Counted from the stretch's first letter, positions 8,579-17,420 are shown. The stretch is DNA of 64,000 nucleotides from Pyrococcus kukulkanii (GCF_041647995.1 NZ_JARRIB010000001.1:1-64000); one strand, 5' to 3'. Program-made: numbers and translations. Notes: a model not told the origin generated them from the sequence alone.

Positions 8579-9112
8579 AACATCCCTAGCTATATCGCCA
8601 AGCTTAACCCACTTCATACCCTCAAACGGCAGTATTATCTTGTCCTCAACTTCCGTAAGCTTCTCTACCTCGTCCTTGTACTTGCTTAGATTAAGTTCCT
8701 TTATCAAAAGCAGGGCAAAGGCAACAGTATTTTTATCTCCCTCCGAGAGAAGCCTCGGAACGTGCTTGTCTATCGTATCTTTAAACCTAGAGCCGTGAAC
8801 TTTAATTATCTCCATTGTAAGAACCATAGCTCCTTCTTTAACATAGGAGTTCTTCGAAAGAACTAATGACAATACCTTATCAACGAGATCCCAGGAAACA
8901 TCTATCGAATTTGGGCTCTCCCTAAGGATTGTCGTTAGGACGAAGAGCGCATCACCAACAGTTCCAGAATTCGAATCTGAGAGCAGTTCTATGAGGTCTC
9001 TTACCGTTTTCTTGTCTTTTAGTGCCTTCTCAATAACTTCATCCATTTTATTCTCTTCCATTAGTCTCTTTATTTTATCCTTCCCTTTTTTACCAAAGGA
9101 GAATAGGCCCAT
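8564..9112 (-). CDS. HEAT-repeat-like helical protein
   Basis: 182 residues, predicted almost all-helical. Repeating helix pairs of about 35-40 residues (for example DLIELLSDSNSGTVGDALFV and KVLSLVLSKNSYVKEGAMVL) resemble HEAT/armadillo repeats. The first 20 residues are strongly basic. AAGGTGG before the ATG at 9112 decides the start. Function unknown; possibly a protein-interaction scaffold. Confidence 0.55.
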   Translation of the reverse strand: MGLFSFGKKGKDKIKRLMEENKMDEVIEKALKDKKTVRDLIELLSDSNSGTVGDALFVLTTILRESPNSIDVSWDLVDKVLSLVLSKNSYVKEGAMVLTMEIIKVHGSRFKDTIDKHVPRLLSEGDKNTVAFALLLIKELNLSKYKDEVEKLTEVEDKIILPFEGMKWVKLGDIARDVLKEL

Positions 9113-9182
9113 CTTGCCCACCTTAATTCAAGAAATCGAAAAATTAGGATTTAAAACTTATCCCCCTAAAATGTTGAGACTA

Positions 9183-9851
9183 TCAATCAAGCATGCCTAA
9201 GACCTTGTCGACCTCATTGGCAACCTCAACATCAAACAGATGAATCGTCGGAATAGTCCAGAAAACCCTGTAATTGTAAGTCTTGTCTTCCTCTCCGAAG
9301 TACTGGAACACGAACCTCCCAAATCCTGTTAAATCTCTGTGTATGTCTTTGACCTCCCTAAGCACCCTCCTAACTTTCGGAGGATACTCTTCATATGGCA
9401 AGGGAATTGATTTTATGAAAACATTGTCCTTATAGAAGTCCGTCGTTAATCCAACGGCCCTAACCGTTTTCAACAACTGGATAAACTTCTCTTTCTCCCA
9501 GAACCTCTTCAGTATTATCCTTGGGTCTTCTTTAGCCAGAGGGAACCTTGTATCTTCTTCCTCAAGCCAGAACTCCAGGTAAGGTTGACCTCTCTCGATC
9601 ACTATCCTCGCCAGCAACCTTGCGTTCTCAGGAATCTCCTTCTGAGTTTCTTCGATGTGATACTCCTTTCCATGAACCGTATACGTTTCCCCTTCTTTCC
9701 TCTCACCAACCTTTGATACGAAGTATGCCCTCTCTCCTTCAATTGTTCCCAAGTGCAGATCGTATCCCCATGCTTTAAGATCCCTCATCCTGAACCTTCT
9801 CTCCGCAGGGACAACTCCTGGGTTCTCAATTATGTAATAGCTTTCTAGCAC
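9183..9851 (-). CDS. Conserved hypothetical protein
   Basis: I do not recognise a family. The protein is soluble, about 222 residues, rich in charged and aromatic residues. It has an N-terminal beta-rich half and a C-terminal half with conserved-looking tryptophans and a VRRVLREVKDIHRDL helix. The frame opens at a TTG at 9884, but a TATA-like CTTTTAAAG at 9886-9894 would start transcription downstream of that codon. GGTGAGG precedes the GTG at 9851, which is the preferred start. Confidence 0.6.
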   Translation of the reverse strand: MLESYYIIENPGVVPAERRFRMRDLKAWGYDLHLGTIEGERAYFVSKVGERKEGETYTVHGKEYHIEETQKEIPENARLLARIVIERGQPYLEFWLEEEDTRFPLAKEDPRIILKRFWEKEKFIQLLKTVRAVGLTTDFYKDNVFIKSIPLPYEEYPPKVRRVLREVKDIHRDLTGFGRFVFQYFGEEDKTYNYRVFWTIPTIHLFDVEVANEVDKVLGMLD

Positions 9852-9966
9852 TTTTTCCTCACCAATAGTTATTAAAACATGCAAGCTTTTAAAGCTTTGG
9901 CTTGGAGGTCAAGGTACTGGTAGGGTGAGTAGTGAAACAAGTTTAAGTTTCTGGCATATTGCGCGC

Positions 9967-10401
9967 TTATTCTCTGATCTCGATTATTTCGGCTTTTTGG
10001 TGTTCGACTATTTTTCTTGGGTCGAGTTTGCAGAGTTTGTCTATCCTCCCTCCCCCACCAATCACGAACTCATTTTCGAGGACTCTAGGATCCACAATCG
10101 TCTTAATGTTGATTCCCACTGGTGGAACTCCCCCAACTTCAAAACCAGTTATCTCCCTAACTTCTTCTGGAGTGGCTAGCCTGACCTCCCCAAAGTGCTG
10201 CTTAACCTTTTCAAGACTAACTCTTGACTCACCATCCACTATTGCCAGTATTGGACCCTTTTCAGATATAAGCACGAGGGATTTTATTACCTGCCTTGGG
10301 GAGACTCCCATAGCCTTCACAGCCTGGGCCACAGTCCTCACAGGCCTCCCCACGTTAATAATCACACCCCCCAAAGACTCCACAACTTCCTCAACCCTCA
10401 T
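9967..10401 (-). CDS. YbaK/ProX-type aminoacyl-tRNA deacylase
   Basis: 144 residues with YbaK-fold landmarks: the lysine in QVIKSLVL, the loop GFEVGGVPPVG, and FVIGGGGR near the end. Such stand-alone domains hydrolyse mischarged tRNA, typically Ala- or Cys-tRNA(Pro). The exact specificity cannot be assigned. The start ATG has a G-rich region just upstream (GGGGGTTGGT). Confidence 0.85.
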   Translation of the reverse strand: MRVEEVVESLGGVIINVGRPVRTVAQAVKAMGVSPRQVIKSLVLISEKGPILAIVDGESRVSLEKVKQHFGEVRLATPEEVREITGFEVGGVPPVGINIKTIVDPRVLENEFVIGGGGRIDKLCKLDPRKIVEHQKAEIIEIRE

Positions 10402-10510
10402 ACCAACCCCCTACAAACAAACACTCCAAACCCTTTAAAAGCTACGACAGTTCCAAATCATATCAGAAACCTTATCCTAACGGTATCGGAATCAAATCTA
10501 ATTGAAAACT

Positions 10511-10556
10511 GACATCCTCCTCGCCTTTTAGGGCGAGGCTTCCAGCCCGCAAATGA
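10511..10556 (-). repeat. Right-end-like relic of an IS200/IS605-type element (hairpin)
   Basis: On the minus strand this reads CTGGAAGCCTCGCC, a short loop, GGCGAGG, then AGGATGTCAG. The 7-bp stem CCTCGCC/GGCGAGG (10519-10525 with 10532-10538) is perfect. The pattern resembles the hairpin right ends of IS200/IS605-type elements and their tnpB-associated RNAs. No transposase is attached. It ends right against the ribosome binding site of the ThiI-like gene. Two further relics with a similar pattern occur near 13.0 and 16.2 kb. Confidence 0.45.
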
Positions 10557-10566
10557 GGTGAAGTCC

Positions 10567-11469
10567 ATGAACACCGTAGTTGTGAGGTACGGTGAGATAG
10601 GAACGAAATCTAGGCAGACGCGAAGGTGGTTTGAAAGAATCTTAATAAACAACATAAGAGAGGCGCTTGTCAGCGAAGATATTGAGTACAAGGAAGTGTT
10701 TTCAAAGCATGGAAGGATAATAGTTAGAACCAATAAGGCAGTTGAAGCAAGCAATGTTCTCGTGAGGGTTTTTGGAATAGTCTCTCTATCACCAGCAATG
10801 GAAGTTGAAGCGTCCCTTGAAAAGGTAAATAAAACCGCCCTCAAGCTACTCCGAAAAAAAGCGAGAGAACTCGGCATTAAAAATCCAAAATTCAGGGTTA
10901 CCGCAAGGAGAATAACCAAAGAATTCCCACTTAACAGTCTCGAACTGCAGGCAAAAGTTGGAGAGTACATACTGGAGAATGAGGAGTGCGAAGTTGACCT
11001 TCACAATTACGATATTGAAGTAGGGATAGAAATAATGGAAGGAAGAGCTTACATATTCACCGAGAAAATTAGAGGATGGGGCGGACTTCCCATAGGAACC
11101 CAAGGAAAGATGGTAGGAATTCTCGAAGATAGAAAATCTGCCTTGGCAATATTCCTTATGATGAAGAGAGGAGTTGAAGTAATACCAGTCTATATGGGAG
11201 GCGAAGATGTTAAAGAGTTGTGGTTGAGAATAAAGAAGTTCGCTTACGGATCGAAAGGAGACCTCATAAGGGTAGAATCCCTAGAGAAAGTTAACAAAAT
11301 TATCAAAGACTTTGGGGCGAAGGGTGTTATAAGAGGACTACAGCTTGACCATAAAGTTGAAGAAGAAATAAAGAAAGACAGGAAGACGTTCATAGTGCCA
11401 GTTTATTATCCCTTAATAGCCTTACCCCAGGAGTACATAGAAGAAGTTGCTAAGCGAATTCCTCTTTAG
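10567..11469 (+). CDS. ThiI-like THUMP-domain protein with degenerate PP-loop
   Basis: The first ~165 residues are the ferredoxin-like plus THUMP domains of ThiI (KSRQTRRWFERIL, FRVTARRITKEFPLNS), which bind tRNA. The second domain keeps the ThiI frame GLPIGTQGKMVGILxxxxSALAIFLMMKRG, but the ATP-binding SGGxDS signature is replaced by EDRKSA. There is no rhodanese domain. At 300 residues it matches the short Pyrococcus ThiI-like form (P. horikoshii PH1313 type). It likely binds tRNA but should not adenylate it. GAGGTG six bases before the ATG at 10567 decides the start over the GTG at 10558. Confidence 0.85.
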   Translation: MNTVVVRYGEIGTKSRQTRRWFERILINNIREALVSEDIEYKEVFSKHGRIIVRTNKAVEASNVLVRVFGIVSLSPAMEVEASLEKVNKTALKLLRKKARELGIKNPKFRVTARRITKEFPLNSLELQAKVGEYILENEECEVDLHNYDIEVGIEIMEGRAYIFTEKIRGWGGLPIGTQGKMVGILEDRKSALAIFLMMKRGVEVIPVYMGGEDVKELWLRIKKFAYGSKGDLIRVESLEKVNKIIKDFGAKGVIRGLQLDHKVEEEIKKDRKTFIVPVYYPLIALPQEYIEEVAKRIPL

Positions 11470-11851
11470 CCTCCTCACCCGCAACAACTCCCTTATTCTC
11501 CCCTCCATTGTTCAGCTCATGAATCTCATATAGCTTCAAGGGGACTTTTTTCAGGGCTTTCCCCACTACGGCTTTAGCTATCCTCTCAGCGTGCTCAAGG
11601 CTTTGGGCGTTGAAGACCTTTAGGGTCAGGTATATTCCCACAAGTCCCACGTTTCCAACCACAAACGCGCTCTCAAATTCAGCCCCACATACGGGACATT
11701 TTGAATAGCCTATCTCAACCTTCACAAAGTCGAGCTTTTCCTTTTCCAACGCACTTATCACCTTATTTGCAGCAACCTCAATTGCCTCTTCAACGTCTCT
11801 CACGTCCTTAACTATAATTGGGGCCTCTAAAACAACTATGTAATCTCCCAT
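11450..11851 (-). CDS. DUF555 (UPF0212) family protein
   Basis: About 133 residues with a CPVCGAEF knuckle and a duplicated beta-alpha pattern, fitting archaeal DUF555. The function is unknown. GGTGAG before MGDYIVVLEA sets the start; the open frame upstream to 11905 has no ribosome binding site. The C-terminal tail (EENKGVVAGEEAKEEFA-like) is acidic. It overlaps the convergent ThiI-like gene by 20 bases and follows the DUF357 gene by 10 bases on the same strand. Confidence 0.75.
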   Translation of the reverse strand: MGDYIVVLEAPIIVKDVRDVEEAIEVAANKVISALEKEKLDFVKVEIGYSKCPVCGAEFESAFVVGNVGLVGIYLTLKVFNAQSLEHAERIAKAVVGKALKKVPLKLYEIHELNNGGENKGVVAGEEAKEEFA

Positions 11852-11861
11852 GGCTCTCACC

Positions 11862-12155
11862 TCACCCAAAGGCAAACAGTCTGTTGTCATCTCCCTTAAA
11901 AACACCCAACCTCACTCCTGCATCTATAAAGCCGTAGGCATAGTTTAAAGCAGCAAACGCCGTCACGTAATCCCCCTTTTTGAAGTAGTACTCAGCGTCT
12001 TGAAAGTAACTTTTAGCCATTGTTAAAAAGTCTTTCGCGACTATATAAAGGTGGCTCCTCTCATCTACTACAATCTCAAGCTTTTCTAGAGCTTCCCTAG
12101 CAATACTGAAGTACTTTTCAAGCTTTTCCTTGGTTATTACATTGTTCACCTGCAT
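11862..12155 (-). CDS. DUF357-family helical protein
   Basis: A 97-residue, all-helical small protein whose helices ([40 protein letters not shown]) resemble TPR-like or HEPN-like hairpins of DUF357. The function is unknown. It is probably co-transcribed with the DUF555 gene. The start at [10 protein letters not shown] is tentative. Confidence 0.65.
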   Translation of the reverse strand: MQVNNVITKEKLEKYFSIAREALEKLEIVVDERSHLYIVAKDFLTMAKSYFQDAEYYFKKGDYVTAFAALNYAYGFIDAGVRLGVFKGDDNRLFAFG

Positions 12156-12214
12156 GGACAAACACACAAAGTCAGTAACGGTTAATAACTGTTTTGCCTA
12201 TTGTCACTGTAGGC

Positions 12215-12616
12215 ATGGTAAAACTAATATCACGGGAAGAAGCTATAAAGAGAGCCGAGAGAATAAGAAGGGAAAACGAACTGGTTTATGGAGTTGATTT
12301 TGAGATAATTCACAATATAGTCGATATAAGGGAGTTGATACCAACGCAAAAAGAGTTAAGCAGAAGAAAGCTTGAAGCAGTCATTCAACGCATTCTGCAT
12401 GGATATGACGCCCCAATAATATGCCTTCACTACGGAGAGAAACTATACATACTGGATGGACATCACAGGGTATATGCGTGCAAAATCCTTGGGATAGATA
12501 AAGTAGAGGCCCTAATTCTAAGGCCCAAAGAAGCAATAAAGAGCAACATCGAAGAGTCCGTGAGAAAGCAGGGGCTAAAAAGCATTGAGGACATGGTCAT
12601 AGTCCAAGATATATAA
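12215..12616 (+). CDS. ParB/sulfiredoxin-fold protein
   Basis: About 133 residues containing the ParB N-terminal core: LxxxILHGYDAPIICLHYGEKLYILDGHHRVYACKILG, here broken into its DGHHR motif and the helix after it. The same fold binds nucleotides in ParB (CTP), sulfiredoxin and archaeal free-serine kinase SerK. This protein is shorter than SerK, has no DNA-binding HTH domain and no parA neighbour. A role in partition is therefore unlikely; a small nucleotide-dependent kinase or NTPase is possible. ATG at 12215 is preferred to the TTG at 12194. Confidence 0.6.
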   Translation: MVKLISREEAIKRAERIRRENELVYGVDFEIIHNIVDIRELIPTQKELSRRKLEAVIQRILHGYDAPIICLHYGEKLYILDGHHRVYACKILGIDKVEALILRPKEAIKSNIEESVRKQGLKSIEDMVIVQDI

Positions 12617-12662
12617 CCGAAAAACTTATAAAATATCTCTTATCCATGAGAGATCGGGCCGC

Positions 12663-12740
12663 GGGCCGGTAGCTTAGCCTGGTTAGAGCGGCGGACTCTT
12701 AATCCGCAGGTCGGGGGTTCAAATCCCCCCCGGCCCGCCA
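12663..12740 (+). tRNA. tRNA-Lys (anticodon CTT)
   Basis: The acceptor stem GGGCCGG/CCGGCCC has discriminator G and encoded CCA. The anticodon stem GCGGA/TCCGC encloses CTCTTAA, giving CTT. The T arm GGGGG-TTCAAAT-CCCCC is intact. A TATA-like CTTATAAAA lies about 30 bases upstream. Confidence 0.95.
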
Positions 12741-12984
12741 ATTCTCTGCAAGTTGCTTTAAGTTGTTAGCACTTCCGGAGGGGTTCTGCTTTGCCATGTT
12801 AAACGTCATGATCTCATGCTGAAAATTTAAAACAAATTACCTCTAGTGGATAAAGTTTTGCCAGCGTTTTCATTTCTATTTTAGCCTTTTTAGCCCTTGA
12901 AAGTTTATTGACTCCAAGTTTGACTATTTCTCTAGCGCAGAACTTCAGGAAGAGCATGTTGTTAGTGTACTGACTTCCTTCCCT

Positions 12985-13015
12985 TAGTGAGGGTTTCAAC
13001 GGTCTAACTTCTCGC
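12985..13015 (-). repeat. Short right-end-like relic, related to the one at 16.2 kb
   Basis: On the minus strand, GGCGAGAAGTTAGACCGTTG and the following AAACCCTCACTAAGGGAAGG align with GGCAAGAGGTTAAACCGTTG and its continuation at 16.2 kb, and both end in TCAG. It lies over the 3' end of the adjacent ORF and supplies that ORF's last codons and stop. Nothing else gene-like is seen in 12741-12984. Confidence 0.45.
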
Positions 13016-13580
13016 CATTAATGGGAACATCATTGCTCTCATCCCTCCATGGGACTATCAAAATTCCCTCTTTACTTCCTGTTATATAGATAACGAGATT
13101 TTCCAGCTTGACCTTGGGATGGACGAAGAATGTTGGAGCCCATTTGTCCATCAGACACGTTTCGGTGGCGTTATGCAACCTGTTGTATGTGGGGCAGTCC
13201 TCGTACTCCACCCTAAGGAATAATGTCCCGTTCTCGTAGGCGCATCCCGTCAACACGAAGTGATGGGGCCTGCTTCCCCAGAACTCTGTGTCTGTTATCG
13301 AGATCAAAGCTCCCCCATTGTAAAGTGCAATATTAACACCCCTTAGGGGTGTCCAGTTTGGCTTTTTGTCTGGAAAGCCTGGCCATAGCGGGTACCTCCC
13401 AGATATTTCCACCACTTCAGAGCAGTTTGTTTCCCATTGTTCTGGAACCTTCAAGAGGCCGCAGCATAATTGGAGGTAACTGGTTTCAGACGTTGTGGTG
13501 GGTATTGCCCTCTCGGAAGATTCATTCTCGTACTCAATAAACAGTTTGTCCTTTTCAGATCTTTCACGATCGTAAAGCAC
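12996..13580 (-). CDS. Hypothetical protein, probably truncated at both ends
   Basis: 194 codons with no family I recognise. It has several cysteines and predicted beta-strands with aromatic residues (WTPLRGVNIALYNGG, WGSRPHHFVLTGC), suggesting an extracytoplasmic domain, but it lacks a signal peptide. The only start in range is GTG at 13580 with no ribosome binding site. The same frame is open for about 17 more codons upstream to a TGA, without ATG. The final codons (VPINGEKLDR) come from the transposon-end relic. This suggests a gene fragment whose ends were lost or replaced. Confidence 0.4.
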   Translation of the reverse strand: MLYDRERSEKDKLFIEYENESSERAIPTTTSETSYLQLCCGLLKVPEQWETNCSEVVEISGRYPLWPGFPDKKPNWTPLRGVNIALYNGGALISITDTEFWGSRPHHFVLTGCAYENGTLFLRVEYEDCPTYNRLHNATETCLMDKWAPTFFVHPKVKLENLVIYITGSKEGILIVPWRDESNDVPINGEKLDR

Positions 13581-13904
13581 GATCTTTAATTGGCGTAAAA
13601 TAAATTTGGAAAAAGAAGTAAACCATAAAACGCTTCATTATTTGAAATGGGAAGATATTAAGACAGAAAACTCCAGAGAAGTTACCAAAAACTAAAAATT
13701 TATGTGAACTCTGGGATTATATTCAGAAACATGATAGCAGGTGCTCCTTAAAGCGTTATGTGGTACCCTACAGAGTTTTTATGCACTAATCCTCTTAAGG
13801 AGAATTGAAGTGAAAACGTTGCCAAGAACTCCAGCACCCTGGCTATACCTGCGGCGAAAAACTTTTAACCCACCTCCATTTAGCCAGACAAAGGTCAGCT
13901 AGGA

Positions 13905-14207
13905 GAGCAGTATAACCAGCGTCGCCAGGGTATCAAATACTCCCCTGAAAGTCTCCCCAGTCTCTCAAGCGGAACTTTCTGGAAGAGGTTGTCGAAAGAG
14001 ATGTTGAGGAAAGCACCGCCGAAGCCAAGAACAAAGAGACCAACGAGAACGACTATCAACCTCCCTACCCTCGTCCGTAACTGAAGTAAGTTGCATGTCA
14101 TCTCTCCCTTTTCTAGAGCCCTGGGCGATGAGAAAATGAATTTCCTAAAGGAGTCAAAGATAAAGTTGAAGAGCAGGAGAGTTAGTATGAAGTCACTACC
14201 GAAAATT
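13905..14207 (-). pseudogene. Remnant of a membrane-protein gene, cut by the 5S rRNA region and frameshifted
   Basis: A single minus-strand frame from about 14207 encodes two hydrophobic stretches (FILTLLLFNFIFDSF and LIVVLVGLFVLGFGGAFL) without any initiation codon at its head. Near 13937 a one-base shift lets the frame continue as GVFDTLATLVILLS and stop, giving a more natural hydrophobic end. Both features suggest decay. The family is not recognisable. The rest of 13581-13904 holds no gene I can see. Confidence 0.4.
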
Positions 14208-14236
14208 TTTTAAAGCGAATGGATTGATGAGAAATC

Positions 14237-14361
14237 GGCACGGCGGCCATAGCGGGGGGGCTACACCCGGTCTCATTTCGAACCCGGAAGTTAAGCCCCC
14301 CAGCGATCCCGGTTGTACTGCCCTCCGAGAGGGGGCGGGAAGCCGGGGACGCCGCCGGCCG
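14237..14361 (+). rRNA. 5S ribosomal RNA
   Basis: The terminal helix CGGCGGC (14241-14247) pairs with GCCGCCG (14351-14357). In between are the diagnostic CCCGG...CATTTCGAACCCGGAAGTTAAGC loop (written here in parts) and a GC-rich helix CCCTCCGAGAGGGGGCGGG. The ends are approximate. The TATA-like TTTTTTAAA about 25 bases upstream gives it its own promoter. No 16S or 23S gene is in the window, so this is a detached 5S gene, as is common in Thermococcales. Confidence 0.92.
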
Positions 14362-14489
14362 CTAGATTCTTCGTTTCTTAAACAAATTCAAGTTCTAGGT
14401 ATTCATCCAACTGGACAAAATATCCATAAAATCTTTAGGTTTGTAAAGTTTTTTATAGGTAAAATACCCATACATGAACAGGTGGCCAA

Positions 14490-16181
14490 ATGATGACGTT
14501 TGATAAGGATGCTTTGAAGAAAATTAGGGAGGAGGAAAAGAGGTGGGAGGAAACTACTGTTAAGCAGTTCTTGCAAAAGGCTCCAGAGAGAAAGGAAAAA
14601 TTCATGACAGATGATGGCTTTGAAATCAAGAGAATTTACACTCCCGCGGATTTAGGAGAAAACTGGGACTACATGGAGAAGCTTGGCTTCCCAGGAGAAT
14701 ACCCATTCACGAGGGGAGTCTACGCAACGATGTATAGAGGAAGGATCTGGACCATGAGACAGTATGCAGGCTATGCTACAGCGGAGGAGTCAAATAAAAG
14801 GTATAAGTACTTACTGAGCCAAGGGCAGACCGGATTGAGCGTTGCCTTCGACCTGCCAACTCAGCTCGGTTATGATTCTGATCACCCACTGGCAGAAGGA
14901 GAAGTTGGGAAAGTTGGAGTAGCAATTGATTCGCTTTGGGACATGAGAATACTCTTTGATGGTATTCCACTGGATAAAGTCTCAACGTCAATGACGATAA
15001 ACTCAACCGCGGCAAACCTCCTGGCAATGTACATTCTCGTTGCAGAGGAGCAAGGAGTTCCCCAAGAGAAGCTCAGAGGGACTGTCCAGAACGACATCCT
15101 CAAGGAGTACATTGCAAGGGGAACTTACATATTCCCGCCACAGCCTTCAATGAGGCTGACTACTGACATAATTATGTACTGTGCGGAGAACATTCCAAAG
15201 TGGAACCCAATAAGTATCAGTGGTTATCATATTAGAGAGGCTGGGGCTAATGCCGTTCAGGAGGTAGCATTCACATTGGCCGATGGTATTGAATATGTTA
15301 AGGCAGTGATAGAGAGAGGGATGGATGTAGACAAGTTTGCACCAAGGCTGAGCTTCTTCTTTGCGGCACACAACAACTTCCTTGAGGAAATTGCAAAGTT
15401 CAGGGCAGCAAGAAGGCTCTGGGCGTACATAATGAAGGAGTGGTTTAACGCAAAGAACCCAAGGTCGATGATGCTTAGATTCCACACTCAAACGGCGGGT
15501 TCAACTCTCACGGCCCAGCAACCCGAGAACAACATAATAAGAGTCGCGATTCAGGCATTAGCTGCAGTTCTAGGCGGAACCCAGTCACTGCACACGAACT
15601 CCTACGATGAGGCCTTATCATTGCCAACTGAGAAGAGCGTCAGGATTGCATTAAGAACCCAGCAGATCATAGCTTACGAGAGTGGAGTAGTTGATACAGT
15701 TGATCCACTTGGCGGGGCATACTACATCGAGTGGCTTACCGATCATATCTTCGAGGAGGCCCTTAAGTACATTGAGAAGATCCAGAAAATGGGAGGAATG
15801 ATGAGGGCTATTGAAAGGGGTTACATCCAAAAGGAGATCGCTGAAGCCGCATACAAGTACCAGAAGGAGATAGAAGAAGGTAAGAGAATAATTGTGGGGG
15901 TCAATAAGTTCGTCACTGATGAGCCAATAGAGGTGGAAATACTAAAGGTTGATCCAAGCATAAGGGAGAAGCAGATCGAGAGGCTGAAGAAGCTGAGGAG
16001 TGAGAGGAACAACAAAAAGGTAGAAGAGGCATTGGATAAGCTCAGGAACGCTGCAGAAAAAGAAGATGAAAACTTAATGCCATACATAATTGAAGCTCAC
16101 AGGCACCTTGCAACGCTCCAAGAGGTAACTGACGTGCTAAGGGAAGTCTGGGGTGAATACAGGGCACCTTTAATATTCTGA
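14490..16181 (+). CDS. mcmA1: Methylmalonyl-CoA mutase, large (catalytic) subunit
   Basis: It interconverts methylmalonyl-CoA and succinyl-CoA by a cobalamin-dependent radical rearrangement. The 563 residues cover the TIM barrel only ([74 protein letters not shown]). The B12-binding domain (DxHxxG) is missing, so it must pair with a separate small subunit, as in other archaea; that gene is not in the window. GGTGG lies upstream of ATGATG; starts at 14490 or 14493 are both possible. A TTTTTTATA box lies at about 14449-14457. Confidence 0.93.
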   Translation: MMTFDKDALKKIREEEKRWEETTVKQFLQKAPERKEKFMTDDGFEIKRIYTPADLGENWDYMEKLGFPGEYPFTRGVYATMYRGRIWTMRQYAGYATAEESNKRYKYLLSQGQTGLSVAFDLPTQLGYDSDHPLAEGEVGKVGVAIDSLWDMRILFDGIPLDKVSTSMTINSTAANLLAMYILVAEEQGVPQEKLRGTVQNDILKEYIARGTYIFPPQPSMRLTTDIIMYCAENIPKWNPISISGYHIREAGANAVQEVAFTLADGIEYVKAVIERGMDVDKFAPRLSFFFAAHNNFLEEIAKFRAARRLWAYIMKEWFNAKNPRSMMLRFHTQTAGSTLTAQQPENNIIRVAIQALAAVLGGTQSLHTNSYDEALSLPTEKSVRIALRTQQIIAYESGVVDTVDPLGGAYYIEWLTDHIFEEALKYIEKIQKMGGMMRAIERGYIQKEIAEAAYKYQKEIEEGKRIIVGVNKFVTDEPIEVEILKVDPSIREKQIERLKKLRSERNNKKVEEALDKLRNAAEKEDENLMPYIIEAHRHLATLQEVTDVLREVWGEYRAPLIF

Positions 16182-16204
16182 CTTCTTTTTGCTTTCTGAT
16201 CTCC

Positions 16205-16412
16205 TTCTCTTGGCGAGGGTTCCAACGGTTTAACCTCTTGCCAGTGACGGAAAGGTTTGAGGGGTTTCATCTAGGGCTTTTCGGCCCTCTGGCAGTGTCT
16301 TCGGCCAATTACCCCTATCTTCCGCTAAAGTGGGGAGGTTCGGGGTTATCCTCTCCACATTTCCCCGTTTAAAAGCTAGTTGGGTGGTAAATTCATTTCT
16401 TAAGAATTTCAA
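16205..16412 (-). mobile_element. Remnant of a tnpB 3' end and transposon right end
   Basis: A 60-codon frame (16230-16412) starts MKFLRNEFTTQLAFKRGN and ends TFPSLARG. Its composition and repeats (LPTLAEDRGNW, LPEGRKALDETPQ) resemble the low-complexity C-terminal tails of Thermococcales TnpB, the stretch that overlaps the transposon guide RNA. It is closed upstream by stop codons. The end at 16205-16245 shares the right-end pattern seen at 13.0 and 10.5 kb. No function is likely. It occupies most of the 306-base gap between the mutase and the ABC transporter. Confidence 0.45.
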
Positions 16413-16428
16413 ATTTTCTTATCAGAAC

Positions 16429-16438
16429 ATTTTTAAAA
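16429..16438 (+). promoter_or_regulatory. TATA box of the ABC transporter operon
   Basis: TTTTTAAAAC lies about 55 bases before the ATG at 16488. A start site near 16460 would leave a leader with the ribosome binding site AAGGTG. Confidence 0.4.
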
Positions 16439-16487
16439 CTTTCAAATTATAGTATTCACGAACAGAGCATAATCAAGGTGTTTACGT

Positions 16488-17420
16488 ATGGAGATTATCA
16501 AAACTAAGAAACTTACCAAATTCTTCGGGAAACGTAACGTTGTATATAACCTCAATTTAAAGGTTCCCAAAGGAGTTGTTTACGGCTTTCTTGGACCGAA
16601 TGGAGCAGGTAAAACGACCACGATTAAGATGCTTACGGGAGCGCTTAGACCTACCTACGGCGAAATCAAAATTTTTGAAATGGATATGCCAAGAGAAAGG
16701 GTAGAGATAATGAAAAAGGTTGGATATATGCCTGAATCACCGATAGCATATGATAATATGACTATTTTCGAGTTCTTAACTTATATGGGCCGTCTTTCTG
16801 GCATGAAAAGGGAGGAGGCAAAGGAAAAGGCAAAGGAACTAATGACTTACGTTGGTGTGGGGAAGATAGCACTCAACAAAATGAAAGAGCTCTCAAGCGG
16901 TCAGAAGCAGAGAGTCATGTTTGCCATGGCACTCATGCATGACCCAGAGCTTCTCATCCTGGACGAGCCCACGGCAAACCTCGACCCCCTCGGCAGAATA
17001 GAGTTCATTGGGAAAATATTAGAACTCTCTAAGAGAGACAAGACAATTTTTGTGAGCTCCCACATAGTCAGTGAGATAGAGAAGATGTGTAACTACGTAG
17101 GAATAATAAATCAAGGACAAATGATAGCCCAGGGAAAGATAACCGATTTAATGAAGATAGAGGAGAAGGAGTACGACATAGTAACCTCTGACAACGGTAG
17201 TGTAATGAAATTTCTGCGTGAAAAACCTTATATCCAGGAAATCTGGGAAGAAGATAATGTTATCAGAGTCATTGTCGAACCAAAGTTCCTAGACGAATTC
17301 TTCCTAATATTCCCAAAGTACCTTAGCTCGAACGGAATAAGGCTCAAGCTTTTCAAACCCCACACAAGCCCTCTCGAGAGAATTCTCATGGAGAAGTTTA
17401 GTTTGGAGGTGGGAGAGTGA
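16488..17420 (+). CDS. ABC transporter ATP-binding protein
   Basis: A full ATPase domain: Walker A GPNGAGKTTT (about 37-46), Q-loop in the GYMPESP region, signature LSSGQKQR, Walker B LLILDEPTANLDP and the switch histidine in SSHIVSE. About 90 residues follow, typical of the C-terminal regulatory part of ABC-2 (export or drug-resistance-like) ATPases. AAGGTG precedes the ATG. The permease gene begins inside its last codons. The substrate is unknown. Confidence 0.9.
   Translation: MEIIKTKKLTKFFGKRNVVYNLNLKVPKGVVYGFLGPNGAGKTTTIKMLTGALRPTYGEIKIFEMDMPRERVEIMKKVGYMPESPIAYDNMTIFEFLTYMGRLSGMKREEAKEKAKELMTYVGVGKIALNKMKELSSGQKQRVMFAMALMHDPELLILDEPTANLDPLGRIEFIGKILELSKRDKTIFVSSHIVSEIEKMCNYVGIINQGQMIAQGKITDLMKIEEKEYDIVTSDNGSVMKFLREKPYIQEIWEEDNVIRVIVEPKFLDEFFLIFPKYLSSNGIRLKLFKPHTSPLERILMEKFSLEVGE

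Noticed and set aside
12215-12616. Chromosome-partition protein ParB
   Set aside because: Only the small ParB/sulfiredoxin core is present, with no HTH domain, no parA and no parS-like repeats nearby.
12814-12999. 61-codon minus-strand frame next to the right-end relic
   Set aside because: No ribosome binding site and no recognisable family; it includes the relic sequence and looks like non-coding or decayed DNA.
14224-14493. 89-codon plus-strand frame
   Set aside because: It runs across the 5S rRNA and its flank; the repetitive glycine-rich translation reflects rRNA helices.
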